Shown: positions 43,428 through 52,375 of the stretch, piece after piece
Position numbering within the stretch: position 1 is the first letter of the stretch
Layout of the letters: each line of letters begins with the position of its first letter
From: Bryobacterales bacterium KBS 96
GTDB taxonomy: Bacteria; Acidobacteriota; Terriglobia; Bryobacterales; Bryobacteraceae
Length of the DNA stretch: 64,000 nt
Direction: 5' to 3'
NCBI GenBank assembly: GCA_000381625.1
Contig: KB906767.1
Location: 6,058,462 to 6,122,461, forward strand
Position numbers and translations under genes: made by a program
The notes under the pieces: generated by a model
Databases searched by the model: none
Told to the model about the DNA's origin: nothing
What the model saw: only the letters and a program-made list of their open reading frames with translations

Positions 43428-43587
43428 GAGGAGTCGCCGCAAGCCGGTGTCGGGTTACGGTCCGCTCGGTTGATGACGTCCGCGCCGTTAACGTCCGCTC
43501 CCTGACGGTCGCGGTTCAGTGCAGGCAATTATGAATGAATTCATGAGGATCATTTCTTTCCGCAATGATTGATGGTGAGCCGAGCCT

Positions 43588-44322
43588 TCAGTCCATCAAC
43601 TTCGAAATACGCGTATACCCGCTTTGGCTGACCGGTAGCTTCGTGCCGTCCTGCAGAATGACGGCACGGCTATCTTTTGTGTACGGTTCGATGCGTGTCA
43701 CCCGTTCGACATTCACAACATAGGAACGATGAATGCGAATGAATTGCCCCGGATCTAATGCTTCCTCGAGGCTTGAAAGCGTCTGCTGCTTCAGAAGCTG
43801 CTTTCCGGCGATGTGGACCGCAACGTAATCGTCCTGGGCTTCGAGATAATCGATCTGCGCTACCGGGATGACGTGCACGCGCGCGCCATCTTTAATGACG
43901 AGCCGTTCCAGGTATTGAGAAGGCAAGCGCGCCGTTGCCGCGAGATCCGCGGCGGCAGGCATTCTCTGGTGTAATCTTTCCTTCGCCCGTTCGACCGCCG
44001 CGTCGAACCGTTCCGCGCTGAATGGCTCTAAGAGGTAATCGACCGCGTGTACTTCGAAGGCTTTCATCGCATATATGTCGTATGCCGTGACGAAAACGAC
44101 TGCGCTATCCGTTCCAATCAATTCAAGAACCTCGAATCCGTCGAGTTTCGGCATCTGAACATCGAGAAAGATCAGATCCGGCTTGCATTCATCGGCTGCT
44201 TTCACGGCTTCAAAACCATTGGCGCACTCCGCGACGATTTCGATATCGGCATGGCGCATCAGCATCTAGTTGAGCAGCGCGCGGGCGAGCTCTTCGTCGT
44301 CGACAATCATTACTCGGATCAT
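43588..44322 (-). pseudogene. LytTR-family response regulator interrupted by an in-frame amber codon
   Basis: The receiver begins at ATG 44322 with IRVMIVDDEELARALLN, then TAG (44266-44268), then ATG and continues MLMRHADIEIVAECANGFEA in the same frame. Without the stop it would be 244 residues, the normal LytR/AlgR length. The phosphorylation Asp is present (LIFLDVQMPKLDGFE), but the conserved receiver Lys is Glu (AVDYLLEPFSAERF instead of LLKPF). The C-terminal LytTR DNA-binding domain (RLVIKDGARVHVIPVAQIDYLEAQDDYVAVH...LPVSQSGYTRI) is intact. Reinitiation at the ATG after the stop could give a protein without the acidic pocket. It follows the kinase by 15 bp. Confidence 0.85.
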
Positions 44323-44337
44323 TTCAATACGCTCTAT

Positions 44338-45369
44338 CTACTCGCGGGGCAATACTAATTCAACTCGAAACCGGTCTTCTTCGGTCGAGACCTGGATCGC
44401 GGCCCGAGGTCCGTAAATCACCCTCAGGCGCTTTCGGATGCTGTCGAGGCCGAAGCCCGCCTGCCGGCTTCGCTTCGAATCCGGATCATATGAGTTCTCT
44501 ACGATGAGCCGCAGTGTGCCGTCGGCGTGTTCGGCCGTGAGCCTCAAGAAACCGTTCTCCACAACATTGGCGATTCCATGCACGATGGCGTTTTCGACCA
44601 GCGGTTGTAAAATCAGCGGAGGCACGGCATCCGCTTCGCACTGCTCGGGGATTTGTTCGCCGAGGGCCAGCCGCTTGCCGAATCGCACGCGCTCAATGGC
44701 GAGATAGGTCCGCACCGGCTCAAGCTCCTGACGCAGCGGAATGCTGCTCTGCTCGCTCATTCCGAGTGTATTGCGCAAAAACTCAGAGAGCTGGATGCAC
44801 ATGTCGCGCGCCTTATCCGGATCGATGCTCGTCAACGCGCTAATGGAGTTCAGACTGTTGTATATGAAATGCGGGTTGATCTGCGCGCGAAGCGCCCGCA
44901 GCTCCGCTTTGCCCGCCAGCAGCGTGGCCTCGCTTTCGCGGCGCTGTGCCGCCTGCGATGCCTCGACTGCAAACATCGCACAGTGAATGGCGACAGATAG
45001 CAGATAAAACATCACTCCCGCCAGAAAGATGAGTGGCAGGACGCCCGAGATCTGGGCGGATGGAATTCCGATTACCCACGCCAGGCCTCTTGCGAGCAGG
45101 ACCCAAAGGCCGCCTCCGATGACGGCATTCAAGGCCTGGGTGGTGATCAGGCGCTGAATGCCTCCTTCACGAATGGGGAGGCTGCGGCAGACATAGGCCG
45201 CCGCGAGACAGACGAACGCATACACGAGACAGAGCGGAATACAAAGAGCAAAGGCTTGGGCCCAGCTCAAGTGCGTGGGCGCCAGGGCCGACGTCATTAG
45301 AGCGCCTAGCGGAATCCACGCCAGCAGATACAGGCCGAGGCGGCGGGCATCGCGAAGGATCGGATGCAT
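44338..45369 (-). CDS. LytS-type sensor histidine kinase
   Basis: Membrane histidine kinase of 343 residues. Four or so hydrophobic segments fill the first 130 residues (LGLYLLAWIPLGALMTSAL, FALCIPLCLVYAFVCLAAAYV, GGGLWVLLARGLAWVIGI, ISGVLPLIFLAGVMFYLLSVAI), with no separate sensor domain. A short coiled coil leads to the His_kinase box LRAQINPHFIYNSLNSISALT with the phospho-acceptor His. The ATPase part has LILQPLVENAIVHGIA (N box) and GFGLDSIRKRLRVIYG (G box). It is fourth from the promoter end only by position: order is small membrane protein, LiaF-like, this kinase, regulator. It is 3 bp from the LiaF-like stop. Confidence 0.92.
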   Translation of the reverse strand: MHPILRDARRLGLYLLAWIPLGALMTSALAPTHLSWAQAFALCIPLCLVYAFVCLAAAYVCRSLPIREGGIQRLITTQALNAVIGGGLWVLLARGLAWVIGIPSAQISGVLPLIFLAGVMFYLLSVAIHCAMFAVEASQAAQRRESEATLLAGKAELRALRAQINPHFIYNSLNSISALTSIDPDKARDMCIQLSEFLRNTLGMSEQSSIPLRQELEPVRTYLAIERVRFGKRLALGEQIPEQCEADAVPPLILQPLVENAIVHGIANVVENGFLRLTAEHADGTLRLIVENSYDPDSKRSRQAGFGLDSIRKRLRVIYGPRAAIQVSTEEDRFRVELVLPRE

Positions 45370-45372
45370 ATG

Positions 45373-46059
45373 TTAATTCTTGATGGTGATTCCGCCAAAC
45401 ATAGCGAAGCCTTCGATAATCAGGCGCGGTCCGGATATATTCTGTTCGCGATGCAGGGTTTCGTCGTTATAACCACCGAAAATTGGAGATCCCCGGAGGT
45501 CCACCGTCCACGATTCGGGAATCAGCAGCTCAATACCGCCGAAAATGGCGGTTGTGGTAATCACGGCTTTTTCGCCCGCCATCTGCGCTTTGCGAAGATC
45601 CACCTTGTAGCCGCCCAAAATAGCGGTCATCTCAGTGCCGGTGAATGCGGGATCGCTGATGCGGCGTTCCACTCCGCCGAAAATCGTGAACGACTCCGGC
45701 TCGGCATTGCTCGATTCATTGTGCGCCGGCGTCAGGGCTTTCCACAGCAGCGCAGCTCCTGCGGCAACTAAAATCAGGGGCCATAGATTATCCGGGCGGA
45801 CCGGCAGATACCCAAACTCGCTCAGTTCGAAAATGACGCCCAGTGAAATTAGAATAATGCCCGGCACCGTTCCGGCGGATGTGCGCTGCATGAGTTTCGC
45901 AGTTCCGACAATCACCAGAATCATCGGCCACAGACGCCAGATATTGAAGCTTTCGAGCACATGATTTTCGATCAGCAAAAAGAGAATGCCGATCGTAATC
46001 AGAACAAAAGCTCCGACGAATTGGCCCCGGCCCCGCCGGCGGTGGCGAAAGCGGTTCAT
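45373..46059 (-). CDS. LiaF-like membrane protein
   Basis: 228 residues from ATG 46059, one base after the preceding stop. A basic N-terminus (NRFRHRRRGRGQ) is followed by four short hydrophobic segments in two pairs: FVGAFVLITIGILFLLIE, LWPMILVIVGTAKLM, TVPGIILISLGVIFEL and LWPLILVAAGAALLW. The C-terminal half is a beta-rich domain with repeated glycine-rich strands (FTIFGGVERRISDPAFTGTEMTAILGGYKVDLRKAQ, ATTAIFGGIELLIPESWTVDLRG, AMFGGITIKN), the LiaF/DUF2154 type. In Firmicutes LiaF holds the envelope-stress kinase inactive; here it is coupled to a LytS-type kinase, so a similar brake is inferred. Confidence 0.88.
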   Translation of the reverse strand: MNRFRHRRRGRGQFVGAFVLITIGILFLLIENHVLESFNIWRLWPMILVIVGTAKLMQRTSAGTVPGIILISLGVIFELSEFGYLPVRPDNLWPLILVAAGAALLWKALTPAHNESSNAEPESFTIFGGVERRISDPAFTGTEMTAILGGYKVDLRKAQMAGEKAVITTTAIFGGIELLIPESWTVDLRGSPIFGGYNDETLHREQNISGPRLIIEGFAMFGGITIKN

Positions 46060-46060
46060 C

Positions 46061-46258
46061 TTAACGTTCCCGCTCTCTCCAATTGTGTAAAAGGATGCCA
46101 TAAACACCTGTGGCAATCAGCGATAGCGGCCAGATCAGATTTGCGATCTGGCGAACTACTGCGACATCCAGATTGGCAAGCAAATAGAGCCCGCCGATCA
46201 ATAAAATTAGGCCGCTGATCACGATTTCTATATCGACCGGCAACTTTTGGTGTGGCAT
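46061..46258 (-). CDS. Small two-helix membrane protein heading the LiaF-kinase operon
   Basis: 65 residues, starting MPHQKLPVDIEIVISGLILLIGGLYLLANLDVAV with a second helix IANLIWPLSLIATGVYGILLHNW. The N-terminal half of LiaF-like proteins has the same helix pattern, so it looks like a LiaI/DUF5668-type partner. AAGGAG lies about 10 nt before the ATG at 46258. Its stop is one base from the LiaF-like start. Confidence 0.8.
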   Translation of the reverse strand: MPHQKLPVDIEIVISGLILLIGGLYLLANLDVAVVRQIANLIWPLSLIATGVYGILLHNWRERER

Positions 46259-46404
46259 TTGACGACTGCTCCTTGCGGATTCAAGGTAAGCGAGGAGGGC
46301 CGTCCGGAGGAACCGCTCTTCGGCGAATTGCGGGTGGTTACCGGCGAATGGCGAATCATCGGTAGGCAGAGAACACCCGGCGCCCAGCGAGTACAATTGT
46401 GCCT

Positions 46405-46878
46405 ATGCAAGGTAAGCCCAATGTGATCGCGCTCTTGAATGAGGCGCTGAAGGAAGAGCTAACTGCGATTAGTCAATATTTCCTCCATGCCGAGATGTGT
46501 GAGAACTGGCACTACAGCCGGCTTGGGGACTACATCAAAAAGCAGTCTATCGACGAGATGAAGCACGCTGAGGCGCTGATCGAGAGAATACTTTTTCTCG
46601 ACGCCACGCCCAACATGACCGAGCTTCTCCATCTCACCGTTGGACAAAACGTAAAAGCTCAGCTTGAAAGCGATCTTAAGCTGGAAGTCGCCGCTGTCGC
46701 CATGTATAACCGCGCTGTTCAGGTTTGCCGGGACGAGGGCGACAATGCATCGCGCGAGTTATTCGAGCGCCTGCTCAAAGACGAAGAGGAGCATGTCGAC
46801 TGGTTAGAGGCGCAGTTACACCAGATCCGTGAGATTAGCTACGAACGCTATTTAAGCCAGCAAATCAAAGACGCCTGA
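46405..46878 (+). CDS. bfr: Bacterioferritin
   Basis: Iron-storage protein of 157 residues. The di-iron ferroxidase ligands fit EELTAISQYFLHAEM (Glu), IDEMKHAEALIERILFL (Glu and His, with the heme-binding Met just before), LKLEVAAVAMYNRAVQ and LKDEEEHVDWLEAQL (Glu and His). All key residues are present, so it should oxidise and store iron and bind heme. ATG at 46405 is chosen. No ribosome-binding site is visible; TACAAT at 46392-46397 ends 7 nt before it, so the message may be leaderless. It is divergent from the LiaF operon and upstream of the Fur-family gene. Confidence 0.95.
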   Translation: MQGKPNVIALLNEALKEELTAISQYFLHAEMCENWHYSRLGDYIKKQSIDEMKHAEALIERILFLDATPNMTELLHLTVGQNVKAQLESDLKLEVAAVAMYNRAVQVCRDEGDNASRELFERLLKDEEEHVDWLEAQLHQIREISYERYLSQQIKDA

Positions 46879-46881
46879 TAG

Positions 46882-46967
46882 AACTCCGCCATGTAATCGA
46901 TGCGAGATTCCCGCAAGCGGGGCTCGCGGTAGAAGCCGGCCGGTCCGGCTCCATTCGGGGCGGAGTT
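46882..46967 (+). terminator. Long-range stem after bacterioferritin (terminator-like)
   Basis: AACTCCGCC (46882-46890) pairs perfectly with GGCGGAGTT (46959-46967), followed by TTCTCC. The enclosed 68 nt contains further hairpins (GCCGGCCGG with CCGGC). It could end the bfr transcript; the short T-run leaves doubt, and the structure could instead be part of a small RNA. Confidence 0.45.
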
Positions 46968-46987
46968 TTCTCCGTCAGGCATCAGTT

Positions 46988-47038
46988 GCAAATCATTTGC
47001 TGATTTTCGTTGACTCAGGCGTGCCGGTTCCGTAATAT
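46988..47038 (+). promoter_or_regulatory. Fur-box-like palindrome and sigma-70 promoter ahead of the Fur-family gene
   Basis: GCAAATCATTTGC (46988-47000) is a perfect 6-1-6 palindrome of the GCAAAT.ATTTGC type known for Fur sites in several phyla. It lies just upstream of TTGACT (47010-47015), a 17-bp spacer and TAATAT (47033-47038). Repression of this promoter by the downstream regulator with iron is the natural inference. Confidence 0.7.
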
Positions 47039-47056
47039 GGACCAAAGAGGTCGGAT

Positions 47057-47167
47057 ATGAACGAACGGGCACGCTGTAGCGATGTTGCCGGAAATCAACA
47101 ACAAGGGGGCCACATCCCTTCGTCTTCTAAATTGCGACTGAGTCGCAACTGGAGACGGAGGCGGTGA
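47057..47167 (+). CDS. Possible leader ORF coupled to the Fur-family gene
   Basis: A 36-codon frame starting ATG at 47057 with AAGAGG 6 nt upstream and the promoter 18 bp before. It ends in TGA that overlaps the GTG start of the regulator (GTGA). Its product (MNERARCSDVAGNQQQGGHI..., ending in Arg-rich RNWRRRR) has no known relative that I can recognise. The coupling geometry is the main support; a peptide function is not claimed. Confidence 0.4.
   Translation: MNERARCSDVAGNQQQGGHIPSSSKLRLSRNWRRRR
47132..47148. promoter_or_regulatory. Second perfect palindrome near the Fur-family start
   Basis: TTGCGACTGAGTCGCAA: 8-bp arms with a single central base, ending 15 bp before the GTG. Its outline (TTGC...TGA...GCAA) matches the Fur-site family, so it may be a second operator for autoregulation lying inside the leader ORF. 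Confidence 0.65.
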
Positions 47168-47664
47168 CTCCCGCATTGGAACGGCGCTGGCTGTTGGACG
47201 AGCTTGTCTCGAAAGGCGTTCGCATCACCACGCAACGCCGCGCGATCGTCGAAGTGATTCAGGAGGCCAAAGAGCATCTCGACGCGGGGGCTGTGCTCGA
47301 ACTGGCCCGCCAGCGGGAGCCGAACGTCGATCGAGCGACAGTCTATCGAACCATCGAACTCCTAAAGGAACTCCGGCTCATAGATGAGTTGGACCTGATG
47401 CACCTGGAAGGTGAAAAGCACTATTACGAGGTGAAGACGATGAAGGATCATATTCACCTTGCGTGTTTTCGCTGCGGCCGCATCGAGGAGTTTTCGAGCC
47501 CGCTTTTTGAGCGGCTAAAAGCGGAAATTTCAAAACGATCCGGGTTCAACATCCGGGTTACCCGGTTGGAAGTAGGCGGCAGTTGCCGTGTTTGCATGTC
47601 GGGCGATGCCGCGGCGGAACAAGAGGAAAAGGATGAAAAAACGGAAGCTGCTATAAGCGGCTAG
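47164..47664 (+). CDS. Fur-family transcriptional regulator
   Basis: Metal-dependent repressor of 166 residues. The winged-helix part reads GVRITTQRRAIVEVIQEAKEHLDAGAVLELARQREPNVDRATVYRTIELLKEL. The metal part has HYYEVKTMKDHIHLACFRCGRIEEF with one CxxC and CRVCM with the second, giving the structural zinc site, and His residues for the regulatory metal. The start is GTG; GGAG motifs lie 7-12 nt upstream. Its place between bacterioferritin and a siderophore receptor argues for iron (Fur) over zinc or peroxide sensing, but sequence alone does not settle this. The tail is acidic (AAAEQEEKDEKTEAAISG). Confidence 0.92.
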   Translation: MTPALERRWLLDELVSKGVRITTQRRAIVEVIQEAKEHLDAGAVLELARQREPNVDRATVYRTIELLKELRLIDELDLMHLEGEKHYYEVKTMKDHIHLACFRCGRIEEFSSPLFERLKAEISKRSGFNIRVTRLEVGGSCRVCMSGDAAAEQEEKDEKTEAAISG

Positions 47665-47673
47665 AAATAGAAA

Positions 47674-47713
47674 GGTCTCCACAGCCAACTTTGGGCGAAG
47701 CGCTATGGAGACC
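47674..47713. other. Inverted repeat downstream of the Fur-family gene
   Basis: GGTCTCCA (47674-47681) and TGGAGACC (47706-47713) are perfectly complementary around a 24-nt loop, starting 10 bp after the regulator stop. With no T-run it is a weak terminator candidate. The rest of the 290-bp gap (47665-47954) contains a CGCAACAATTGCG palindrome near 47867 that might also be a regulator site, and no gene. Confidence 0.5.
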
Positions 47714-47954
47714 CGCGGATCGACAACCTAAAAGGCTGGCGACCACCTCATTATAGAGCCGCCAGACGCGGATTCCGATATCCGAAAGACAGGCTTGCGC
47801 CCTCATCGAGCGGGTTGCCGGCAGACCTTCGGTTTCCTTTCCGAACATGCTCACAAACCAGGATCTCGCGCAACAATTGCGAGCCTGCGGCCGTCATCAT
47901 GAACCCCGTTCGCAAACGAATAGGCGGGTTGCCGAGGAGTAGAGGAAACAACTA

Positions 47955-50423
47955 GTGAGAAACAAGATCAAGCCGATGCGCAAGCGGAAGAGGCGGAGAA
48001 CTAGCGCGACAAGCGCGTGGCCGGTGGCGTATCGATGGGCAGCGATGGGTACGCTGGTGGCATATTCCGCGATTAGCACGAAAACCATCGCCTTGGCGCA
48101 AGATGCTCCCAGGTCCCGGCAAACGCATGGACCGATGCATCAAACGCAAGGCTCGCAACCGGTTCGGCGTTTCGATATTCCGGCGGGATCGTTGGATGTG
48201 GTGCTGACAGACTTTGAGCGGATTTCCGGCTTGACCGTGGTCGTCTCCCAGGAAGGCATTCGGAGTCTTTCTTCACCAGGAGTGTCCGGCGTCTATACTT
48301 CCGAGCAGGCGCTTGGCAAACTGCTGGCCGGCACCGGCCTAACCTATCGCCTCAATTCGGCGAAGACCGCGTCTTTGGACCTCAAGAATATCGCTACCTC
48401 CGTGGACGTGACCACAAGCGTGGACATCCTGGCAAGCACCATGCCCAAGTTTTCCGAAGCTCCGCTCGACACCCCGCAAACCATTACTGCCGTTTCACAG
48501 AAAGTAATGCAGCAGCAAGGTACGACCACTCTGCGCGACGCCTTGCGAAATGTTGCTGGAATCAGCCTGGCGGCGGGCGAGGGCGGCGCGCAAGGCGACA
48601 GCCTGACGATTCGAGGTTTTACGGCGCGAAACGATCTCTACATCGACGGGATGCGCGATTTCGGGAGCTATTACCGGGATCCGTTTAATACGCAAGAAGT
48701 CGAAGTGCTGCAAGGTCCCTCCTCGGTCGTCTTTGGCCGCGGCTCCACTGGCGGGGTCGTCAATCAGGCAACCAAAACTCCGGGCCTTATGCGCTTCATT
48801 TCCGGCGATGCCGACTTTGGCACGGACCTGACGAGGCGGGGCACGATCGATATCAATCTGCCAGTGCCGAAATTGGGAAGCGGCGCCGCTTTCCGGCTGA
48901 ATGTAATGGGTGATGAAGGAAAAGTGGCGGGCCGCGATGTCGCGGAGAATCGCCGCTTTGGCGTGGCGCCGTCGTTGTCTCTTGGACTCGGCACGCCTAC
49001 GCGCTGGACTTTCAGCTATTTCCATCAGAACGCGGACGACATTCCGGATTACGGCATTCCCTGGTTGTTTAATGGCCCGGCGCCGGTTCCTCGCAACAAC
49101 TACTACGGTCTCAAGGACGATAATTATCTCCGCACCTATGACGACATCGGCACGGCCAAAGTTGAACACGACGTCAACAGCCGTGTCATGTTGCGCGATC
49201 AGGTCCGCTACGCGAATTATGTGCGGGATGTATTGATTACGGAGCCCCAGGTTCCCTCAAGCGTGACGCTCGATACACCACTCAGTTCTATTGCCGTTAC
49301 TCGTCACGAGATCGGCGTCAATAGCGTCGAGAGCTTTCTTGATGAACAGGCGGACATGACGGCGCGCTTTGAGACGGGATTCATTCGCCACAACGTTGTA
49401 ACGGGAGTAGAGGTGGGGCGTGAAACATCGAATCCCACAAGACCGGCGTGGGCAAACGTCCCATCGACGAGTCTGCTCAATCCGAATCCCGATCAGGATC
49501 TCTCCGGCAATGTGACGATCAGCTCGATTGTCCACGCGACTGCCGTTACCGCCGGCGCGTATTTGCTCGATACGATGAACCTCGGCAAACGTTGGGATCT
49601 CGCGGGAGGATTCCGCTGGGATCGCTTCGATACGGATTACAGGCAATCCGTCGCGCCCGCCAGCGCGTTTAATCGCGTCGACCAGATGCCGAGTTGGCGT
49701 GCGGCTCTTGTCTATAAGCCGGTTTCCATTGGCAGTATTTATTTCGACGCAGGCACTTCGTTCAACCCGTCGGCCGAGTCGCTCTCGCTCAGCGGGAGCA
49801 CAGCCAGTCTGCCACCGGAGAAGAATTTGACCTACGAGTTCGGCAGCAAATGGGAATTCCCTCACAGCCGGCTCTCGCTACGGACTGCGTTGTTCCAAAC
49901 CGAGAAGCTGAATGCGCGCGAACCCGATCCAACAAATCCGCTCTTGAACGTTCTGGCCGGTACGCAGCGGGTGCGAGGCGCTCAATTCGAAGTGCGTGGC
50001 CGCTTGACCAGCCGCTGGGACATGCTTTCGAGCTATGCGTACCTTGACGGGAAGGTGGTGAGTTCGAACTACTATCCCGATTCAATCGGAGTACCGCTCG
50101 CGAACGTGCCTCGAAATACTTTTAATTTCTGGAGCACTTACCGCTTGCCCTGGCGCGTGGAGACAGGTGTGGGAGGGAATTACGTTTCGAGCCGCACTGC
50201 CAGCGCGACTAAGCCATTCGATCCGACGAGCGGGCTCTTGAAAGAAGCGCCCGCCTATTGGGTGTTCAACGTGATGGCAAAGCGCAAGCTTACGGAGCAC
50301 ATAGACATGCAGGTCAACGTCAACAACATCACGAATCGCTATTACTACGACGAACTGCACCCGGCGCACATCGTGCTTGGGCCGGGCCGGTCCGCGCTAG
50401 CTGGACTGCAGTTCAAATTCTGA
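47955..50423 (+). CDS. TonB-dependent siderophore receptor with STN domain
   Basis: Outer-membrane receptor of 822 residues. A long basic N-terminus leads to a hydrophobic export stretch ([22 protein letters not shown]). Then comes an STN domain, about 65-115 ([30 protein letters not shown]...[11 protein letters not shown]), as in receptors that signal to an anti-sigma factor, although no such partner is beside it. The plug has [38 protein letters not shown] and [48 protein letters not shown], the Fiu/CirA/FhuA type. The barrel ends [12 protein letters not shown] start with GAGGAAACAACTA before it. Uptake of a ferric siderophore or catecholate is inferred from type and neighbours. Confidence 0.93.
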   Translation: MRNKIKPMRKRKRRRTSATSAWPVAYRWAAMGTLVAYSAISTKTIALAQDAPRSRQTHGPMHQTQGSQPVRRFDIPAGSLDVVLTDFERISGLTVVVSQEGIRSLSSPGVSGVYTSEQALGKLLAGTGLTYRLNSAKTASLDLKNIATSVDVTTSVDILASTMPKFSEAPLDTPQTITAVSQKVMQQQGTTTLRDALRNVAGISLAAGEGGAQGDSLTIRGFTARNDLYIDGMRDFGSYYRDPFNTQEVEVLQGPSSVVFGRGSTGGVVNQATKTPGLMRFISGDADFGTDLTRRGTIDINLPVPKLGSGAAFRLNVMGDEGKVAGRDVAENRRFGVAPSLSLGLGTPTRWTFSYFHQNADDIPDYGIPWLFNGPAPVPRNNYYGLKDDNYLRTYDDIGTAKVEHDVNSRVMLRDQVRYANYVRDVLITEPQVPSSVTLDTPLSSIAVTRHEIGVNSVESFLDEQADMTARFETGFIRHNVVTGVEVGRETSNPTRPAWANVPSTSLLNPNPDQDLSGNVTISSIVHATAVTAGAYLLDTMNLGKRWDLAGGFRWDRFDTDYRQSVAPASAFNRVDQMPSWRAALVYKPVSIGSIYFDAGTSFNPSAESLSLSGSTASLPPEKNLTYEFGSKWEFPHSRLSLRTALFQTEKLNAREPDPTNPLLNVLAGTQRVRGAQFEVRGRLTSRWDMLSSYAYLDGKVVSSNYYPDSIGVPLANVPRNTFNFWSTYRLPWRVETGVGGNYVSSRTASATKPFDPTSGLLKEAPAYWVFNVMAKRKLTEHIDMQVNVNNITNRYYYDELHPAHIVLGPGRSALAGLQFKF

Positions 50424-50445
50424 TTCCCGAAGAGTTTTTCACCAG

Positions 50446-51126
50446 ATGCTATTACCAATACCCGACGTGTTGACTGCCGACCAGGTTCTGCGAGCCCGGC
50501 AGATTCTCGATGAAGCCGAATGGGTGGACGGCCGCGTAACGGCCGGACATCAGTCGTCTCGCGCCAAGGACAATATGCAATTGTCCGAAGGCTCGCCGGC
50601 CGCACGCGAGTTGGGAGGAATGATCCTCGCCGCGCTGGAACAGAATGCCCTATTTATTTCGGCCGCGCTTCCCGCGAGAGTTTTTCCGCCGCTTTTTAAC
50701 CGCTATCAGGGCGGTCAAGCGTTCGGCACGCATGTGGACAACGCGATCCGTCAGGTGACCGGGACTCCGCACCGCATTCGAACCGATCTTTCCGCCACAC
50801 TGTTTTACACAGGGCCCGACGAGTATGAGGGCGGGGAATTGGTCGTCGAAGATACGTACGGAACACACAACGTGAAGCTTCCGGCGGGCCATCTGATTCT
50901 GTATCCCTCCACAAGCCTTCACCACGTCCGCCCGGTGACGCGAGGCGCCCGCATCGCTTCGTTTTTTTGGATACAGAGCATGATCCGCGACGACGGAGAA
51001 CGCACGTTATTGTTCGACCTCGATGTAGCGATTCAGCGGATCAACGGCGGAGGCAACGATCCATCGACGGCCGTGCAGCTCACCGGCATTTATCACAATC
51101 TGCTTCGGAGATGGGCCGACGTTTGA
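50446..51126 (+). CDS. PKHD-type Fe(II)/2-oxoglutarate hydroxylase (PiuC/YbiX-like)
   Basis: 226 residues. The double-stranded beta-helix iron site is HxD in [10 protein letters not shown] (about residue 98), a distal His in TSLHHVRPV (about 157), and the 2-oxoglutarate Arg in [38 protein letters not shown] is the family signature. PiuC genes sit beside siderophore receptors and are iron-regulated in proteobacteria; the same placement here, 22 bp after the receptor, supports an iron-uptake role. Its substrate is not known. Confidence 0.93.
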   Translation: MLLPIPDVLTADQVLRARQILDEAEWVDGRVTAGHQSSRAKDNMQLSEGSPAARELGGMILAALEQNALFISAALPARVFPPLFNRYQGGQAFGTHVDNAIRQVTGTPHRIRTDLSATLFYTGPDEYEGGELVVEDTYGTHNVKLPAGHLILYPSTSLHHVRPVTRGARIASFFWIQSMIRDDGERTLLFDLDVAIQRINGGGNDPSTAVQLTGIYHNLLRRWADV

Positions 51127-51132
51127 AACCTT

Positions 51133-52336
51133 ATGAGCTTTCGGAAATTCCTTTTTTGGATTCACTTGGTCATAGGCTGCGCGGGCGGAGCGGTCATTTT
51201 AGTCATGTCGATAACGGGCGTGCTGCTGATGTATCAACGTCAAGTTACGAACTGGTTCGACAACGATCTTCGCGCGGCCCCTCCACGAGAGCGCGCCGCC
51301 CGCCTGCCAATGGAGACGATGCTTGCCGGGATTTACTCTCAAAATGGCCCTAAGCCGTCGGCCATCGTGTTGCGCTCCGATCCAGCCGCGCCGGTCGAAG
51401 TGAGCTACGGCGGAGACCGGGTGCTTTTTGTTAATTCCTACACGGGCAGCGTATTGGGGGAGGGTTCGCGAAGTGTCCGGTCCTTCTTTCGAACCGTGGA
51501 GGACTGGCATCGATGGCTGGGAGCGGGCAATGAGCATCGCGCCGCTGCCCGCGTCGTGACGGGCGCCTGTAATTTCGGCTTCCTCTTTCTGGTCATCACC
51601 GGTCCGATTTTGTGGATTCCCCGGAAATGGTCGCGGCAGAGCATCAAGGCCGTCGCCGTCTTTCGCGGCGGTCTTTCCGGACGAGCGCGAGATTTCAACT
51701 GGCATAACGTAATCGGCATCTGGTGCGCCGCTCCGCTGCTTTTAATTGTGCTGAGCGGCGTCGTGATGTCCTATCCCTGGGCGAACAATCTGGTGTATCG
51801 GCTTACCGGGAACGAACCACCGGCGCGGGGAGCCCGGCAACGGCCCGAAGCGGAATCGCGCCGGGCCCAACGGCACAGAGACGATGTGGCGGCCGGACCA
51901 AGCTTCGCTGGATTTAATGCGTTGTGGGCGCGTGCTGAGCAACAGGTTCCGGGCTGGCAGAGCCATAACTTTGAGATTGCCGGCGAGCCGCGGAGTCATG
52001 ACCTTCACCATCCATAAAAGCAGCGGAGGACGTCCCGATCAGCGCTCGCAGCTCGCGCTCAATTCACGCACTGCGGAACTGATCCGCTGGGAGCCATTTT
52101 CGAGCTATAACGCCGGACGGCGCCTTCGATCGTGGTTTCGCTTTCTCCATACTGGCGAAGCGGGAGGCATAGCGGGACAGACCGTTGCTGGAATTGCTTC
52201 CGCCGGCGCGGCCGTGCTTGTCTGGACCGGCATTTGGCTTGCTTTCCGCCGTCTGCTCGCCTATAGAAGACGCATAAAAGGGCAACTGGCAGCCAGCTTG
52301 TCTGAGAAGGATTATGCAATGAGCGGGAAAGGCTAG
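51133..52336 (+). pseudogene. PepSY-associated transmembrane protein, frameshifted
   Basis: The frame from ATG 51133, six bases after the hydroxylase stop, reads FLFWIHLVIGCAGGAVILVMSITGVLLMYQRQV, then WHRWLGAGNEHRAAARVVTGACNFGFLFLVITGPILWIP, and FNWHNVIGIWCAAPLLLIVLSGVVMSYPWANNLVYRLTG, all PepSY-TM signatures. It goes out of frame at about 51964 (one extra C). The next frame continues ITLRLPASRGVMTFTIHKSSGG and ends with HTGEAGGIAGQTVAGIASAGAAVLVWTGIWLAFRR. Removing one base gives 400 residues, typical for PepSY-type iron-uptake membrane proteins thought to reduce or pass iron. Unrepaired, the last helix is lost. Confidence 0.87.
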
Positions 52337-52375
52337 GTCCCTCCCGCCGGATTCCAGCCTGATGCCAGCGTTTAC

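Noticed and set aside
38000-45000. CRISPR array near the orphan cas6
   Set aside because: I looked for regularly spaced repeats on both sides of the gene and found none.
47955-50423. Sigma/anti-sigma signalling by the STN domain of the siderophore receptor
   Set aside because: The STN domain is present, but no FecI/FecR-like genes are beside it, so signalling is not claimed.
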